Shown: positions 44,992 through 61,185, counted from the stretch's first letter. The stretch is 64,000 bases of DNA from Anaerococcus octavius (GCF_900445265.1 NZ_UFTA01000002.1:806001-870000); one strand, 5' to 3'. A program made the numbers and translations. The notes: generated by a model not told the origin, from the sequence alone.

Positions 44992-45724
44992 CTATAAGCT
45001 CACTTTCGTTTTCAAAAAACTGGCTGACAAATTTATTTTTAGGATTATTTATTATTTCAGTTGGTGTACCAATCTGAATAATCTTACCATCTTTCATAAT
45101 ACATATTCTATCAGCTAATTTTACTGCCTCATTCATATCGTGAGTTACAAATACAGTTGTTATCTTATAGTCATTATGTATTTTAGTAACTAAATCTTGT
45201 AATTGAGTCCTACTTATAGGATCTAGAGCCGAAAATGGTTCATCCATTAAAAGAACTTCTGGATTTGCAGCTATGGCTCTTAAAATTCCAATTCTTTGTT
45301 TTTCTCCACCTGATAATTCCTTAGGAAGTCTATTTTTATATTCTTTTGGGTCCAACCCTACTTCAAGCAAAAGTTTATCAGTAATTTTAGAAATGTTTTT
45401 TTTATCCATTTTTTTCATTTCGGGGATAAGACCTATATTTTCAGCTACTGTCATATTAGGAAAAAGGGCAATTTCTTGTAAAACATAACCCATTTTTAAC
45501 CTTAATTCTCTTAGAGTATATTCTTTAATATTTTTATCATTTAAATAAATATCTCCTTCATTTTGTTCATTTAATCTATTTATAAGCTTTAGTGTAGTAG
45601 TTTTTCCGCTACCACTAGGACCGACTATTACAAAAAACTCTCCTTTATCTATATTAAAGTTTAAATTATCTAAAACTTTTCCATTATCCGGATAGGACAT
45701 AGATACATTTTGATATTTAATCAT
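44984..45724 (-). CDS. OpuA/OpuB-type ABC transporter ATP-binding protein
   Basis: A 246-aa ATPase with Walker A GPSGSGKTT, Q-loop LQEIALFPNMTV, signature LSGGEKQRI and Walker B VLLMDEPFSALDP. The ATG at 45724 follows AGAAAGGAATT and is preferred to an upstream in-frame start. It works with the fused permease-binding protein downstream. Confidence 0.92.
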   Translation of the reverse strand: MIKYQNVSMSYPDNGKVLDNLNFNIDKGEFFVIVGPSGSGKTTTLKLINRLNEQNEGDIYLNDKNIKEYTLRELRLKMGYVLQEIALFPNMTVAENIGLIPEMKKMDKKNISKITDKLLLEVGLDPKEYKNRLPKELSGGEKQRIGILRAIAANPEVLLMDEPFSALDPISRTQLQDLVTKIHNDYKITTVFVTHDMNEAVKLADRICIMKDGKIIQIGTPTEIINNPKNKFVSQFFENESELIDE

Positions 45725-45743
45725 TATAATTCCTTTCTTATTC

Positions 45744-45767
45744 ACAAATGATTTGTAATAAATTATA
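45744..45767 (-). promoter_or_regulatory. -10 element and palindrome ahead of the OpuB operon
   Basis: On the minus strand TATAAT (45762-45767) is followed 5 bp later by the 13-bp palindrome ACAAATCATTTGT (45744-45756), which would cover the start of transcription. It may be an operator for an osmotic or choline-responsive repressor; none is encoded nearby. Confidence 0.4.
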
Positions 45768-45833
45768 AAGTTCATATTTCTATAATAAAAAGACTTTTAA
45801 ATTCATACCCTAAATGTCTATCCTTGTTTAATT

Positions 45834-45872
45834 AAAAAAAGTTATTATCAGCAAAAGATAATAACTTTTTTT
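45834..45872 (-). terminator. Terminator of the flavodoxin gene
   Basis: A 16-bp perfect stem AAAAAAAGTTATTATC/GATAATAACTTTTTTT around a seven-base loop; works in both directions. Confidence 0.85.
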
Positions 45873-45895
45873 AGTTTGACATAATAATTTAGAAT

Positions 45896-46306
45896 CTAGG
45901 CAAGAAATTCTTTTGCAAATTCACTTGCAGCTTTTAAATCTTCTTCATTAGGTCTACCCTTATGTAATCCCTTAAACTCTCCCTTACAATGAAATTCTCT
46001 TTTATCGACTGGAATCCCACGCTTATCAGCTTCATTTTTAACTTTCTTAAGTGTTGAGTTTAGCATAGCCGCAGAGCCAAAGTTAACAATTTTTCCTACT
46101 TTTTCCTTATCTAAGGAAGCGATAAACTTTACCACCTCAGGATCAATGCTAAATGCATAATAAGAATTTCCTAAAAAGAGTATATCTACTTTCTCATTTA
46201 TAGGGCTAGTAATCGGTAAAGCCTTAACTCCAACGGCTTTTGCAACAGCTTCTGCAAGCTTTTTAGTATTGCCTGTTTTTGTATAATAGCGTACTGCAAT
46301 TTTCAT
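45896..46306 (-). CDS. Flavodoxin-like protein
   Basis: A 136-aa flavodoxin fold. The FMN-phosphate loop is YTKTGNTKKLAEA; the GNSYYAFSID and GSAAMLNS segments fit the flavin isoalloxazine loops. It is probably an electron carrier or flavin-dependent quinone reductase partner. Single gene. Confidence 0.85.
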   Translation of the reverse strand: MKIAVRYYTKTGNTKKLAEAVAKAVGVKALPITSPINEKVDILFLGNSYYAFSIDPEVVKFIASLDKEKVGKIVNFGSAAMLNSTLKKVKNEADKRGIPVDKREFHCKGEFKGLHKGRPNEEDLKAASEFAKEFLA

Positions 46307-46438
46307 AATATTCCTCCAATATATATTTTTATTCTAAAGTTATTTTTTCTTAATATAAGTATATTAGGAATTTAAATTTAATAATAAAAAATCAAATACT
46401 AAGTTATTTAAGAGAAACATAATATTGCTTTCCTTTAT

Positions 46439-46750
46439 TTACTTGATGTTGTGCTTTTCCATCTTTTCACTGAAAATATCAGTAATAATTTTTCTAAGTT
46501 CTTCGCGCTCTTTTTCTGGCAATTCCCCTTCTTTTTTAGCAACAGCATAAAGTTCAGGATACTGTTCTGCAATTCTTTCTATAGTCTTAGTTGTGGAATG
46601 TTTTCTTACAAAAAAGGGTATTTTTTCTATCCAACCTTCTGGAACAAGTGCTAAAATCTTATCTGCTGCTTGCTTATTGCTTACTACTGCTGTAGATAAT
46701 CCCTTATTGAGCTGCTCTTGGTCATTTTCTGAGAATTCAATTAATTTCAT
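46439..46750 (-). CDS. Hypothetical 103-aa protein
   Basis: A helical, charged cytosolic protein (Lys/Glu-rich, LPEKEREELRKIITD at the C-terminus). Its start has AGGAGGAGAT upstream. I recognise no family. Confidence 0.55.
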   Translation of the reverse strand: MKLIEFSENDQEQLNKGLSTAVVSNKQAADKILALVPEGWIEKIPFFVRKHSTTKTIERIAEQYPELYAVAKKEGELPEKEREELRKIITDIFSEKMEKHNIK

Positions 46751-46983
46751 ATCTCCTCCTAATAGTATATAAATTTATTTATCTTTATTATAAATAATTC
46801 CAGCTATATTTTAGATACCCTAGTTATAGAAAATTTAACTAAAAACACATCAAAATAAATTACATTTAATAAATAAGCCATTTAACTTTTTTAAAAAACT
46901 CTTAGAATTCAAATACTCGTGAGTATTATAAATTCCTAGAAGATTTATAAAATAAGTATTATAGTTAAAAGTAAAATATATAG

Positions 46984-47406
46984 TTATAAATCTTCTACAT
47001 CTATAACTTCAATATTATTTTCCTCTAAAATTCTTGCAAAAGCTCCTTTACCTTCTATAAGTTTTCCAGTAAATGAGCCATCATATACGTTGTTTACCCC
47101 ACAAGATGGACTTCTTGATTGTAAGATTACTAAACCAATTTTATTTTTCTTTATTATATTTAAAGCTTTTTGAGCTCCTTTTTTAAATTCATTATCTACA
47201 GATATTCCATTCTTTTGTCTAACAAGACCATTTACAATCTCAGCTGGCGGTCTTGGTATAGCTAGACCTCCTAGGACTTCTGGACACATGGCTATAACTT
47301 CATAACTTTCTACAAAATTAACTAATTTTTTATTATAATTATTGCTACCATTGTACTTACAATTTTCACCTAATAAACACGCACTAACTGCAACTTTAAT
47401 TTTTAA
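46984..47406 (-). CDS. DUF523 family protein, start codon not canonical
   Basis: An ATG at 47289 opens a 101-aa frame, but the frame extends upstream and encodes VAVSACLLGENCKYNG, the cysteine motif that begins DUF523 proteins; the later SRSPSCGVNNVYDG is also typical. The family's first residue would fall at 47406, where the codon is TTA, six bases after GAGG. No ATG, GTG or TTG stands in that frame there, so translation may start at ATT or TTA or the base may be wrong. I annotate the full family length. Confidence 0.75.
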   Translation of the reverse strand, partial: LKIKVAVSACLLGENCKYNGSNNYNKKLVNFVESYEVIAMCPEVLGGLAIPRPPAEIVNGLVRQKNGISVDNEFKKGAQKALNIIKKNKIGLVILQSRSPSCGVNNVYDGSFTGKLIEGKGAFARILEENNIEVIDVEDL

Positions 47407-47482
47407 ACAAACCTCATTCCTATATTATTTAAAACTATATAATAATTTTTATTTATTAAATATAAATACTACTAATCTAAAA

Positions 47483-47515
47483 ACCCTAGGTAGCTTTGTT
47501 TAAATAACCTAGGGT
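47483..47515 (-). terminator. Terminator of the CDF transporter gene
   Basis: CCCTAGGT/ACCTAGGG stem followed on the minus strand by TTTTT, about 35 bp after the gene. Confidence 0.75.
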
Positions 47516-47551
47516 AATTTTAAAAATATTATTTATTTACGAATAATTACT

Positions 47552-48703
47552 TTATACACCAGTAAAGTCCACATCTGGGAAAGCTTCAATTTCATATTCT
47601 GGGAATTTACTTTCTACATCTTTTACTACTCCTTCAAATATCTTTAGCCTATCATCAGCATCAAGACTTATAACAACATCAAATCTGATTGTCTTTTCAC
47701 TCTTATCTACATAAAATCCATGCAGTTGCGTAACATATTTGTGAGAAAAAACTATTTCTTTTAGTTTCTTATGCATAGCTATAACATATGGATCTTGTGT
47801 ATTAATAGAATAAACTCCTATAGCTGTCAAAATAATCTGATGTTTAAAATAAACTTCTAACTGGATATCTCTTATCATCTGATCAAGTTTATCGGAAGTA
47901 TATGTATCTGGAACTTCAATATGTATTGAACCATTCCATGTATCTGGTCCATAGTTATTTAAAACTAGGTCATAGGCTCCCTCTACTCCAGGAAAATCTT
48001 CTACGGTCTTTCTAACTTCCCTTGCTAACTCAGGGTCATTCCTTTCCCCTAAAAGTTGTGATATAGTGTTTCTTATCATATCAATTCCTGATTTTATAAT
48101 TATGATTGATATTATAGCACCTAAATAAGCTTCTAAAGACAAACCAAATGATATAAATATAGCTGCAGCTACTAGAGTAGAAGCTGAAACTATTGAGTCT
48201 AACTTAGCTTCTTGTCCAGAATTTACTAGAGAATCAGAATTTACTTTTAATCCTACATTTTTTACATAGCGTCCAAGGACTACCTTAACCACAACTGCTA
48301 CTGCTACTATAATTAAAGATGGTGTAGTGTATGTAGGTATAACTGGATTCATAATCTTTTTTATTGCCTCTACTAAAGATGTAATACCTGCATACAAAAC
48401 TATAACTGAAATAATCATAGCACTAAGGTATTCTACTCTTCCATAACCAAAGGGATGTTCCTTATCAGGATCTTTTGCCGCAAGCTTTGTTCCTACTATA
48501 GTAATTAAGGAAGATCCTGCATCAGATATATTATTTACAGCATCTAGAATAATTGCAATGGAATTTGATGCTAATCCTACTATTGCTTTTATAGCTGCAA
48601 GCACTACATTTGCTATAATCCCAACTACACTGGTTTTAACAATTTGTTTTTCACGCTCAGCAGCATTTTCATCTTGTTTTTTTAGATCTTGTAATTTTCT
48701 CAT
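47552..48703 (-). CDS. Cation diffusion facilitator (CDF) family transporter
   Basis: A 383-aa transporter with six membrane segments and a C-terminal cytoplasmic domain. The metal-site helices are LDAVNNISDAGSS and SQEAKLDSIV-type segments, and EHPFGYGRVEYL is the CDF loop signature. It exports a divalent metal such as Zn, Mn or Fe in exchange for protons. The N-terminus is charged, and the C-terminal domain is longer than in the shortest CDFs. Confidence 0.88.
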   Translation of the reverse strand: MRKLQDLKKQDENAAEREKQIVKTSVVGIIANVVLAAIKAIVGLASNSIAIILDAVNNISDAGSSLITIVGTKLAAKDPDKEHPFGYGRVEYLSAMIISVIVLYAGITSLVEAIKKIMNPVIPTYTTPSLIIVAVAVVVKVVLGRYVKNVGLKVNSDSLVNSGQEAKLDSIVSASTLVAAAIFISFGLSLEAYLGAIISIIIIKSGIDMIRNTISQLLGERNDPELAREVRKTVEDFPGVEGAYDLVLNNYGPDTWNGSIHIEVPDTYTSDKLDQMIRDIQLEVYFKHQIILTAIGVYSINTQDPYVIAMHKKLKEIVFSHKYVTQLHGFYVDKSEKTIRFDVVISLDADDRLKIFEGVVKDVESKFPEYEIEAFPDVDFTGV

Positions 48704-49129
48704 TTTATCTACACTTTCTAGCTAATCTTATTATTTTAAATTCAACTTATAAATTTTTAATACTAATTTCCTTATATACTTATACCCTATTTAGTAAAAA
48801 CGTCTTTATTTACTTATTTTAAGATAACTTTTTAAATTTAGTTCAATAGTAACTAATTTGTATTTTAACCTCTTAGCATACTTATAGAAGTTCTAAAAAT
48901 TTTTATGGAATAAGTATTATTTTTAACAAAAAGCTATAATATTTTTTTATAATTGCTTATAATAAATTTAGATTTAACTATTTTTTGATAAGTAACTTTA
49001 AATATGGTATTAGATAGCATCTTTTTCGTAATAAATTCTATATGTACAAAGAAAATTTTTATAAAAAAACTCAATTTAGTATTACTCTTTTATTTGATTT
49101 CCTTTTATAATTGACTTTATTAGGATAAA
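48704..49129. other. Long AT-rich intergenic region, nothing recognised
   Basis: Between the CDF gene and the purC terminator I find no open frame with a ribosome binding site, no tRNA and no riboswitch consensus. A short stretch (TGGAATAAGTATTATTTTTAAC, at about 48904) resembles one at about 46945, which may be chance in such AT-rich DNA. Confidence 0.45.
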
Positions 49130-49172
49130 ATAAAAAATTCGACTTAGCAGTAATAATATATGCTAAGTCGAA
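49130..49172 (-). terminator. Terminator of the purine operon
   Basis: A 12-bp perfect stem TTCGACTTAGCA/TGCTAAGTCGAA is followed on the minus strand by six T, about 40 bp after purC. Confidence 0.9.
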
Positions 49173-49210
49173 AATATAATATTTATATATACTAAGTTTT
49201 TTACCTAAGC

Positions 49211-49891
49211 TTATCCAAGCATTATTTTTTCAAGTTCAAGTGGTTCAATATATTGATCACCTTTGTATGCTCTCATATTTCCACCTGAAATTTCATCTAT
49301 TAGAGCTACTTTTCCATCTGCTAATCTACCAAATTCAAATTTGATATCATATAAGTCAAGATCTTTTTTAGCTAACTCTTCTTTAACTATTTCTCCAATA
49401 TTTAATGCTAAATCTTTTAGTTCTTCATATTCTTCTTCTGTCATAATATTTAGAAGAACTAGGGCATCTTTAGTTATAAGTGGATCTTCTCTATCATCAT
49501 CTTTTAATGTAATTTCTACATATGGATCAATTTTTGTACCGTTTTCTATATACTTTCCATATCTTCTAATAAAAGAACCTACCGCATAGTATCTAACTAT
49601 AACTTCTACGCCTTCGCCGAATACTTCTGCTTTTTTTACAACTGCTTCGTTTTTATCTAAATCAGCTGATACAAAGTGAGTTGTAAGTCCCTTATCATTT
49701 AGCTTTTCATAAAAGAATTTAGTCATAGCTACTGCTTGATGACCAGCACCTTCCATAGTAAGACCAACACTATTTGCGCCTGGATCAAATACCCCATCAT
49801 TTCCAGTTACATCATCTTTAAATTTTAATAAATATTCTTCATCATTTAATTTATAAACATCTTTTGTTTTTCCTGTGTATACTTTTTCCAT
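49211..49891 (-). CDS. purC: Phosphoribosylaminoimidazole-succinocarboxamide (SAICAR) synthase
   Basis: A 226-aa ATP-grasp-like enzyme joining CAIR and aspartate. GKTKDVYKLN, RYYAVGSFIRRYG, VEITLKDDDREDPLI and IDEISGGNMR are its signature segments. It is the last gene of the operon, 10 bp after purM. Confidence 0.97.
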   Translation of the reverse strand: MEKVYTGKTKDVYKLNDEEYLLKFKDDVTGNDGVFDPGANSVGLTMEGAGHQAVAMTKFFYEKLNDKGLTTHFVSADLDKNEAVVKKAEVFGEGVEVIVRYYAVGSFIRRYGKYIENGTKIDPYVEITLKDDDREDPLITKDALVLLNIMTEEEYEELKDLALNIGEIVKEELAKKDLDLYDIKFEFGRLADGKVALIDEISGGNMRAYKGDQYIEPLELEKIMLG

Positions 49892-49901
49892 AATTCTCTC
49901 C

Positions 49902-50921
49902 TTATAAGTTTATTTTTATTTCTTTATTACCATTTACTACTTGACCAACTTTTACAGCATCATTTCCTAATAATTCTAGGGCTTTTCTCTCATCATATTT
50001 ATCAACAAATACTACCATTCCTATTCCCATATTGAAAGTATGGTACATTTCCTCGATATCTATATCCCCCCATTGCTGAATTTTCTTAAAAATTGGATCT
50101 ATTTCAAATTCACTTAATTCAAATTCTACTGATAAATCATCTTTTAAAACCCTTGGAACATTTTCATAAAGTCCACCACCAGTTATGTTGGCAATGGCTT
50201 TTATATCAATGTTTTCATTTAAATTTTTAATATCTTTTACATAAATTTTTGTAGGTATTAAAAGTTTTTCTCCAATACTTTGATTTTCATCAAATTTATC
50301 TTCTAAGGATACATTTGCTTGATCCATACTTGCTCTTACTAAAGAAAATCCATTGCTATGAAGTCCTGATGATTTTAATCCTATGGCTATATCACCTTCT
50401 TTTAACTTTTCTCCAGTAATTATTTTTTCTTTATCTGCAATTCCTACTGCAAAACCTGCAAGATCATAATCATCATCTTGATATATACCAGGCATTTCGG
50501 CAGTCTCTCCACCTATTAAGGCAGCTTCTGCTTGTAAGCATCCTTCAGAAACCCCTCTAACTAAATCTGCCATTTTTTCTGGATTAAGTTTACCTGTTGC
50601 TATATAGTCTAGGAAAAATAATGGTTTTGCCCCTTGGCAAATAATATCATTTACACACATGGCTACACAATCTATTCCTACTGTATCATGTTTATCCATT
50701 TGCATAGCAAGCTTTATTTTTGTACCTACACCATCTGTCCCACTTAGTAAAACTGGATTTTTAATCTCTGACAAATCTGGTGCAAAGGCTCCTGCAAAAC
50801 CACCTATATCAGTTAATACCTCTTTACCATGAGTTTTTTTTACAATTTGTTTTATAAGCTCTACTTCTTCGTAACCCTTATCTTTATCTACGCCAGCATC
50901 CTTATATGTGAGTTTTGCCAT
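49902..50921 (-). CDS. purM: Phosphoribosylformylglycinamidine cyclo-ligase (AIR synthetase)
   Basis: A 339-aa enzyme closing FGAM to AIR. It starts LTYKDAGVDKDKGY and carries LSGTDGVGTKIKL and GGETAEMPG, which bind ATP and substrate. AIR is the branch point to thiamine through ThiC, encoded at the window's right edge. Confidence 0.97.
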   Translation of the reverse strand: MAKLTYKDAGVDKDKGYEEVELIKQIVKKTHGKEVLTDIGGFAGAFAPDLSEIKNPVLLSGTDGVGTKIKLAMQMDKHDTVGIDCVAMCVNDIICQGAKPLFFLDYIATGKLNPEKMADLVRGVSEGCLQAEAALIGGETAEMPGIYQDDDYDLAGFAVGIADKEKIITGEKLKEGDIAIGLKSSGLHSNGFSLVRASMDQANVSLEDKFDENQSIGEKLLIPTKIYVKDIKNLNENIDIKAIANITGGGLYENVPRVLKDDLSVEFELSEFEIDPIFKKIQQWGDIDIEEMYHTFNMGIGMVVFVDKYDERKALELLGNDAVKVGQVVNGNKEIKINL

Positions 50922-51397
50922 TATATTTCCTCAAGATTTTGATCATCTTCGATAACCTTATCTAGCATTTCTTTTTTATGATCTTTTAGTTTTTGTGCTA
51001 AGTTTTCATCTGATAAGGCTAGGATTTGAATTGCTAAAAGGGCTGCATTATCTCCACCATTTATTGCAACAGTTGCAACTGGTACTCCCTTTGGCATTTG
51101 TACCATAGATAGTAAAGCATCTAGACCTGCTGTATTGCTTCCACCAACTGGAAGTCCTATAACAGGTTTTATAGTCATACCTGCCATAACTCCAGCCAAA
51201 TGAGCTGCCATACCTGCTATTCCTATATAAACTTTCGCATCATCTTTTTGCATTGTATCTTCTAATACATTTAAAGCACGGTGGGCAGATATTACTGATA
51301 CCTCATAGTCAATATCAAACTTTTTTAATATTTTAGTAACTTTTTTTGCTATTTCAATATCTGAAGCTGAACCCATTATAACTCTAACATCTGTCAT
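50921..51397 (-). CDS. purE: 5-(carboxyamino)imidazole ribonucleotide mutase
   Basis: A 158-aa mutase with [20 protein letters not shown] and [13 protein letters not shown] as its active-site segments. GSAS replaces the usual GSDS. No purK partner is present in the operon, so carbon dioxide may be fixed directly or purK lies elsewhere. Confidence 0.93.
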   Translation of the reverse strand: MTDVRVIMGSASDIEIAKKVTKILKKFDIDYEVSVISAHRALNVLEDTMQKDDAKVYIGIAGMAAHLAGVMAGMTIKPVIGLPVGGSNTAGLDALLSMVQMPKGVPVATVAINGGDNAALLAIQILALSDENLAQKLKDHKKEMLDKVIEDDQNLEEI

Positions 51398-51408
51398 TTT
51401 ATCCTCTC

Positions 51409-57752
<6,344 letters not shown>

Positions 57753-57763
57753 TAATAATCTCC

Positions 57764-59268
57764 TTAATGTTTAAAGTGACGTGACTTACTAAATACCATG
57801 CTCATGCCATATTCATTACATTTATCAATGGAATCTTTATCTTTAATTGATCCTCCTGGTTGTATAACAGAAATTATTCCCATTTCATGAGCAAGTTCTA
57901 CTGTATCTGGGAATGGGAAAAAGGCATCTGATCCTAAAACTGCACCAGTAAAATCCCTGTTTTTAAAATGATCTCTTATAGATTCTAACGCCCATACCCT
58001 TGATTGTTGACCAGCACCACAACCTAAAGTTTGCATATCTTTTGCTACAACTATAGCATTAGATTTTACATATTTAACAACTTTTTGAGCAAATAATAGA
58101 TCTTTTATTTCTTCTTCGCTTGGTTTTTTATCTGTTACAATTTTTATTTCATCTTCTCCAAAATCTTTACCTTGGATAAGTACTTTTCCGTTTAAGTATC
58201 TAATTTCTTCTTTGACTGTTTCATTATCAAAGTTTACTCTTACAAGTCTGACATTTTTCTTTTGTGTTAATATTTCTAAAGCTTCGTCTGTAAAATCACT
58301 TGCCGCAATTATTTCTAAGAAGATTTCATTCATTTTACTTGCTGTTTTTTCATCAACAATTCCATTTACTGCAACTATTCCTCCAAATATTGATTGACTA
58401 TCGCATTCAAAGGCTTTGATATATGATTCATAAATAGTATCTTTTTGGGCAACACCACATGGTGATTGATGTTTTAGAGCGACAACTGCATTTTCTCCTA
58501 ATTCTTGAGCTAATTCCAAAGCTGGATTTAAGTCGTTGTAATTATTGTAGCTCATTTCTTTACCATGGATTACTTCTATATTTTCCATTAATCCTTTTAC
58601 AAATGGGTCATTGTAAAGTGCAGCTTCTTGACCTGGATTTTCTCCATATCTTAAATCATTTTCTTTTTCAAATCCATAAGTCTTATATTTACTTTCTTCA
58701 CCAGTTAGCTTAGAAAAGTATCTAGCTATTACTGAATCGTAAAATGCAGTTAGACTATAAGCTTTCATTGCTAGTTTTTGTCTGTAAGCTAAGTCTATAT
58801 CATCATTTCTAAGCCTTTGTAAAAGTTCATCATAATCACCTGGATCTGTTACTATTAGAACATCTTTATGATTTTTAGCTGCAGATCTTACCATTGATGG
58901 ACCGCCAATATCAATATTTTCAATAATATCTTCTGGATTTCCTTTTTCTAAGGCTTTTTGGAATTCGTAAAGATTTACCACAACTATATCTATTGGCTTT
59001 ATATCGTGTTCATTTATTGTATTTACATGATTTTCATCATCTCTTTTATAAAGAATACCACCATGAACATATGGAGAAAGTGTTTTTACTCTGCCTTCTA
59101 ATATTTCTGGAAAGTTTGTAATTTGATCTATCTCAATGGCATTTACTCCTGCATCACTAATTTTTTATATGTACCACCAGTAGATACAATTTCTATTCCT
59201 AAATCACTTAAGTTTTTAGCTAATTCTTCTATTCCTGTTTTATCAGTTACTGAAATTAATGCACGCAC
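57764..59268 (-). CDS. purH: Bifunctional AICAR formyltransferase/IMP cyclohydrolase, one frameshift near the 5' end
   Basis: The frame from 57764 is open back to about 59160; the first ATG in it (58981) would cut off the IMP cyclohydrolase N-terminus. The missing segment lies in the other frame: a GTG at 59268 behind GGAGGAAG starts [19 protein letters not shown] up to [10 protein letters not shown], and adding one A to the A6 run (59161-59166) joins it to [14 protein letters not shown]. The restored protein has about 501 residues. KHQSPCGVA is the formyltransferase site. The shift is probably a sequencing error, since purine synthesis otherwise seems intact. Confidence 0.9.
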
Positions 59269-59810
59269 TCTTCTTCCTCCAATATTCTTATTACTTCTTT
59301 TAGTGTCTTATGTTCTACTTTTAAAACTTCTTGGCTAATTTCATCTGCATTTTTACAATGACTTATATCTACTTGTTTTTGCAAAATAATATCACCATCA
59401 TCTAGTTTTTCATTTACAAAATGCACTGTAACTCCACTTACTTTTTCTTTATTTTCGAAAACGGCATTGTGGACATTCATACCATAAAATCCCTTGCCAC
59501 CATATTTTGGCAATAAGGATGGGTGGATATTTATAACTGTAAACTCATCTAAAATTTTTTTACTAATTTTAACTAGATATCCTGCTAGCACTATTAAATC
59601 AATATTATGCTCTTTTAGATTTTTAATTATTTCATCTTCATCTTTACTTATTAGAAAATCAATATTATTTTCTTTGGCATATTTAAGCCCAGGTGCATTT
59701 TTATTTGAGACTACAAACTTAATTTGACTATTAAAATATCCACTATTTTGAGCATCAATTAGTGCCTTAAAATTACTTCCTCCTCCTGAAATAAAAACAG
59801 CTAGATTCAT
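59256..59810 (-). CDS. purN: Phosphoribosylglycinamide formyltransferase
   Basis: A 184-aa enzyme adding a formyl group from 10-formyl-THF to [34 protein letters not shown] and [14 protein letters not shown] include the catalytic Asn, His and Asp. Its 3' end overlaps purH by 13 bp and its start overlaps purF by 4 bp. Confidence 0.95.
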   Translation of the reverse strand: MNLAVFISGGGSNFKALIDAQNSGYFNSQIKFVVSNKNAPGLKYAKENNIDFLISKDEDEIIKNLKEHNIDLIVLAGYLVKISKKILDEFTVINIHPSLLPKYGGKGFYGMNVHNAVFENKEKVSGVTVHFVNEKLDDGDIILQKQVDISHCKNADEISQEVLKVEHKTLKEVIRILEEEECVH

Positions 59811-61150
59811 TTTTTATCCTCTATGATTGGATATTCACCAGTAAAACAAGCTGTACAGTATTTTTCTGCTTTATCGACAAGATTTAACATATTTTCAAGC
59901 TTTATAAATTCTAAGCTATCTGCACCAATTTGTTTTCTTATCTCTTCTACACTTAATCTAGCTGCTATAAGATTATTTCTATCTGGAGTGTCTACTCCAT
60001 AATAGCAAGGATATGTAACTGGTGGAGATGTCACTCTAAAATGAACTTCTTTAGCTCCAGCTTTTCTCATTCTTTTTATAAGTTTTGCACTGGTAGTACC
60101 GCGTACTATAGAATCGTCTACCAAAACTATCCTCTTACCATCTACAACAGATTTTTGAGGATTTAATTTTAATTTTACAGCTAGATCTCTTTCTTTTTGA
60201 CTTGGTTTTATAAAAGTTCTGCCCATGTATCTATTTTTTACTAAACCTTCAGCAAATGGTATCTCTGACTCTTGAGCAAATCCTATAGCAGAAGGAGTTC
60301 CAGAATCAGGGACTGGACAAACCAAATCAGCTTCTATAGGTGCTTGCCTATATAAGACTTCTCCGCACCTTCTTCTAAACATATAAGAGTTTATATTTTC
60401 AATATTTGCATCAGGTCTAGCTGTATATACATACTCAAATATACAATGCTTTTCTAATTGTTCATTTTGTGATGGATATGATTTAATACCTTGATCGTCT
60501 ATTATAATTATTTCTCCAGCTTGAATATCTCTGTAATCCTCTATATCAAGAATTTCTATTGCTGAATTTTCGCTAGAGATAATAGTATCATTTTCATCAC
60601 TTCCTATCATCAAAGGTCTAAATCCTTGATAATCCCTAAATGCAATAATCTTATCCGGCATAGTTACTACACAAGAATAAGCTCCCTGTATTACATCCAT
60701 AGTTTTTCTAATAGCTTTTATCATATCACCCTCATAGTATCTAGCTATCAAAAGTAAAATCAATTCGCTATCAGTATGGGTGTGAAAGGATATCCCATCT
60801 TCTTCCAAAATTTCCTTTAATAAATCATAATTTGTAAGATTACCATCGTGGGCTAATGCAAACTCATTATTTTTTGTAAAGCTAACTAATGGTTCGATAT
60901 TATAATCTTTATTGCAAGCTTCTGGTGAGCTTCTTACATGACCAATCCCAATTTTATAATCATTATCCTCTAAATCAGTGTCTCTAAATACTTCACTGAC
61001 TAGTCCCATGCCCTTTATCCTATTTAAAGTTTTTCCGTCAGAAAGTATGATTCCAGCTGAATCTTGCCCCCTGTGTTGGATAGAACTTAACGAATAAAAA
61101 AGCTTTTGGAACAAACAGTCTTCAGTTTTTATCGCTACTACACCACTCAT
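59807..61150 (-). CDS. purF: Amidophosphoribosyltransferase with altered glutaminase residues
   Basis: A 447-aa PurF. The phosphoribosyltransferase half is normal (IVLVDDSIVRGTTSAKLI binds PRPP), and cysteines near the C-terminus (CTACFTGEYP) could bind an iron-sulfur cluster. The N-terminal Ntn-glutaminase half keeps IQHRGQDSAGI, GHVR and TDSEL, but the protein begins MSGVVAI where family members have a Cys as first mature residue, and AHDGNL replaces AHNGNL, so nucleophile and oxyanion-hole residue are Ser and Asp. Glutamine use may be weak or lost, with ammonia as donor (inference). First gene of the operon; an AGGAGGG site precedes the ATG. Confidence 0.92.
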   Translation of the reverse strand: MSGVVAIKTEDCLFQKLFYSLSSIQHRGQDSAGIILSDGKTLNRIKGMGLVSEVFRDTDLEDNDYKIGIGHVRSSPEACNKDYNIEPLVSFTKNNEFALAHDGNLTNYDLLKEILEEDGISFHTHTDSELILLLIARYYEGDMIKAIRKTMDVIQGAYSCVVTMPDKIIAFRDYQGFRPLMIGSDENDTIISSENSAIEILDIEDYRDIQAGEIIIIDDQGIKSYPSQNEQLEKHCIFEYVYTARPDANIENINSYMFRRRCGEVLYRQAPIEADLVCPVPDSGTPSAIGFAQESEIPFAEGLVKNRYMGRTFIKPSQKERDLAVKLKLNPQKSVVDGKRIVLVDDSIVRGTTSAKLIKRMRKAGAKEVHFRVTSPPVTYPCYYGVDTPDRNNLIAARLSVEEIRKQIGADSLEFIKLENMLNLVDKAEKYCTACFTGEYPIIEDKK

Positions 61151-61185
61151 AAATAAATTCTTGTTACCCTCCTAACTTATTCAAA

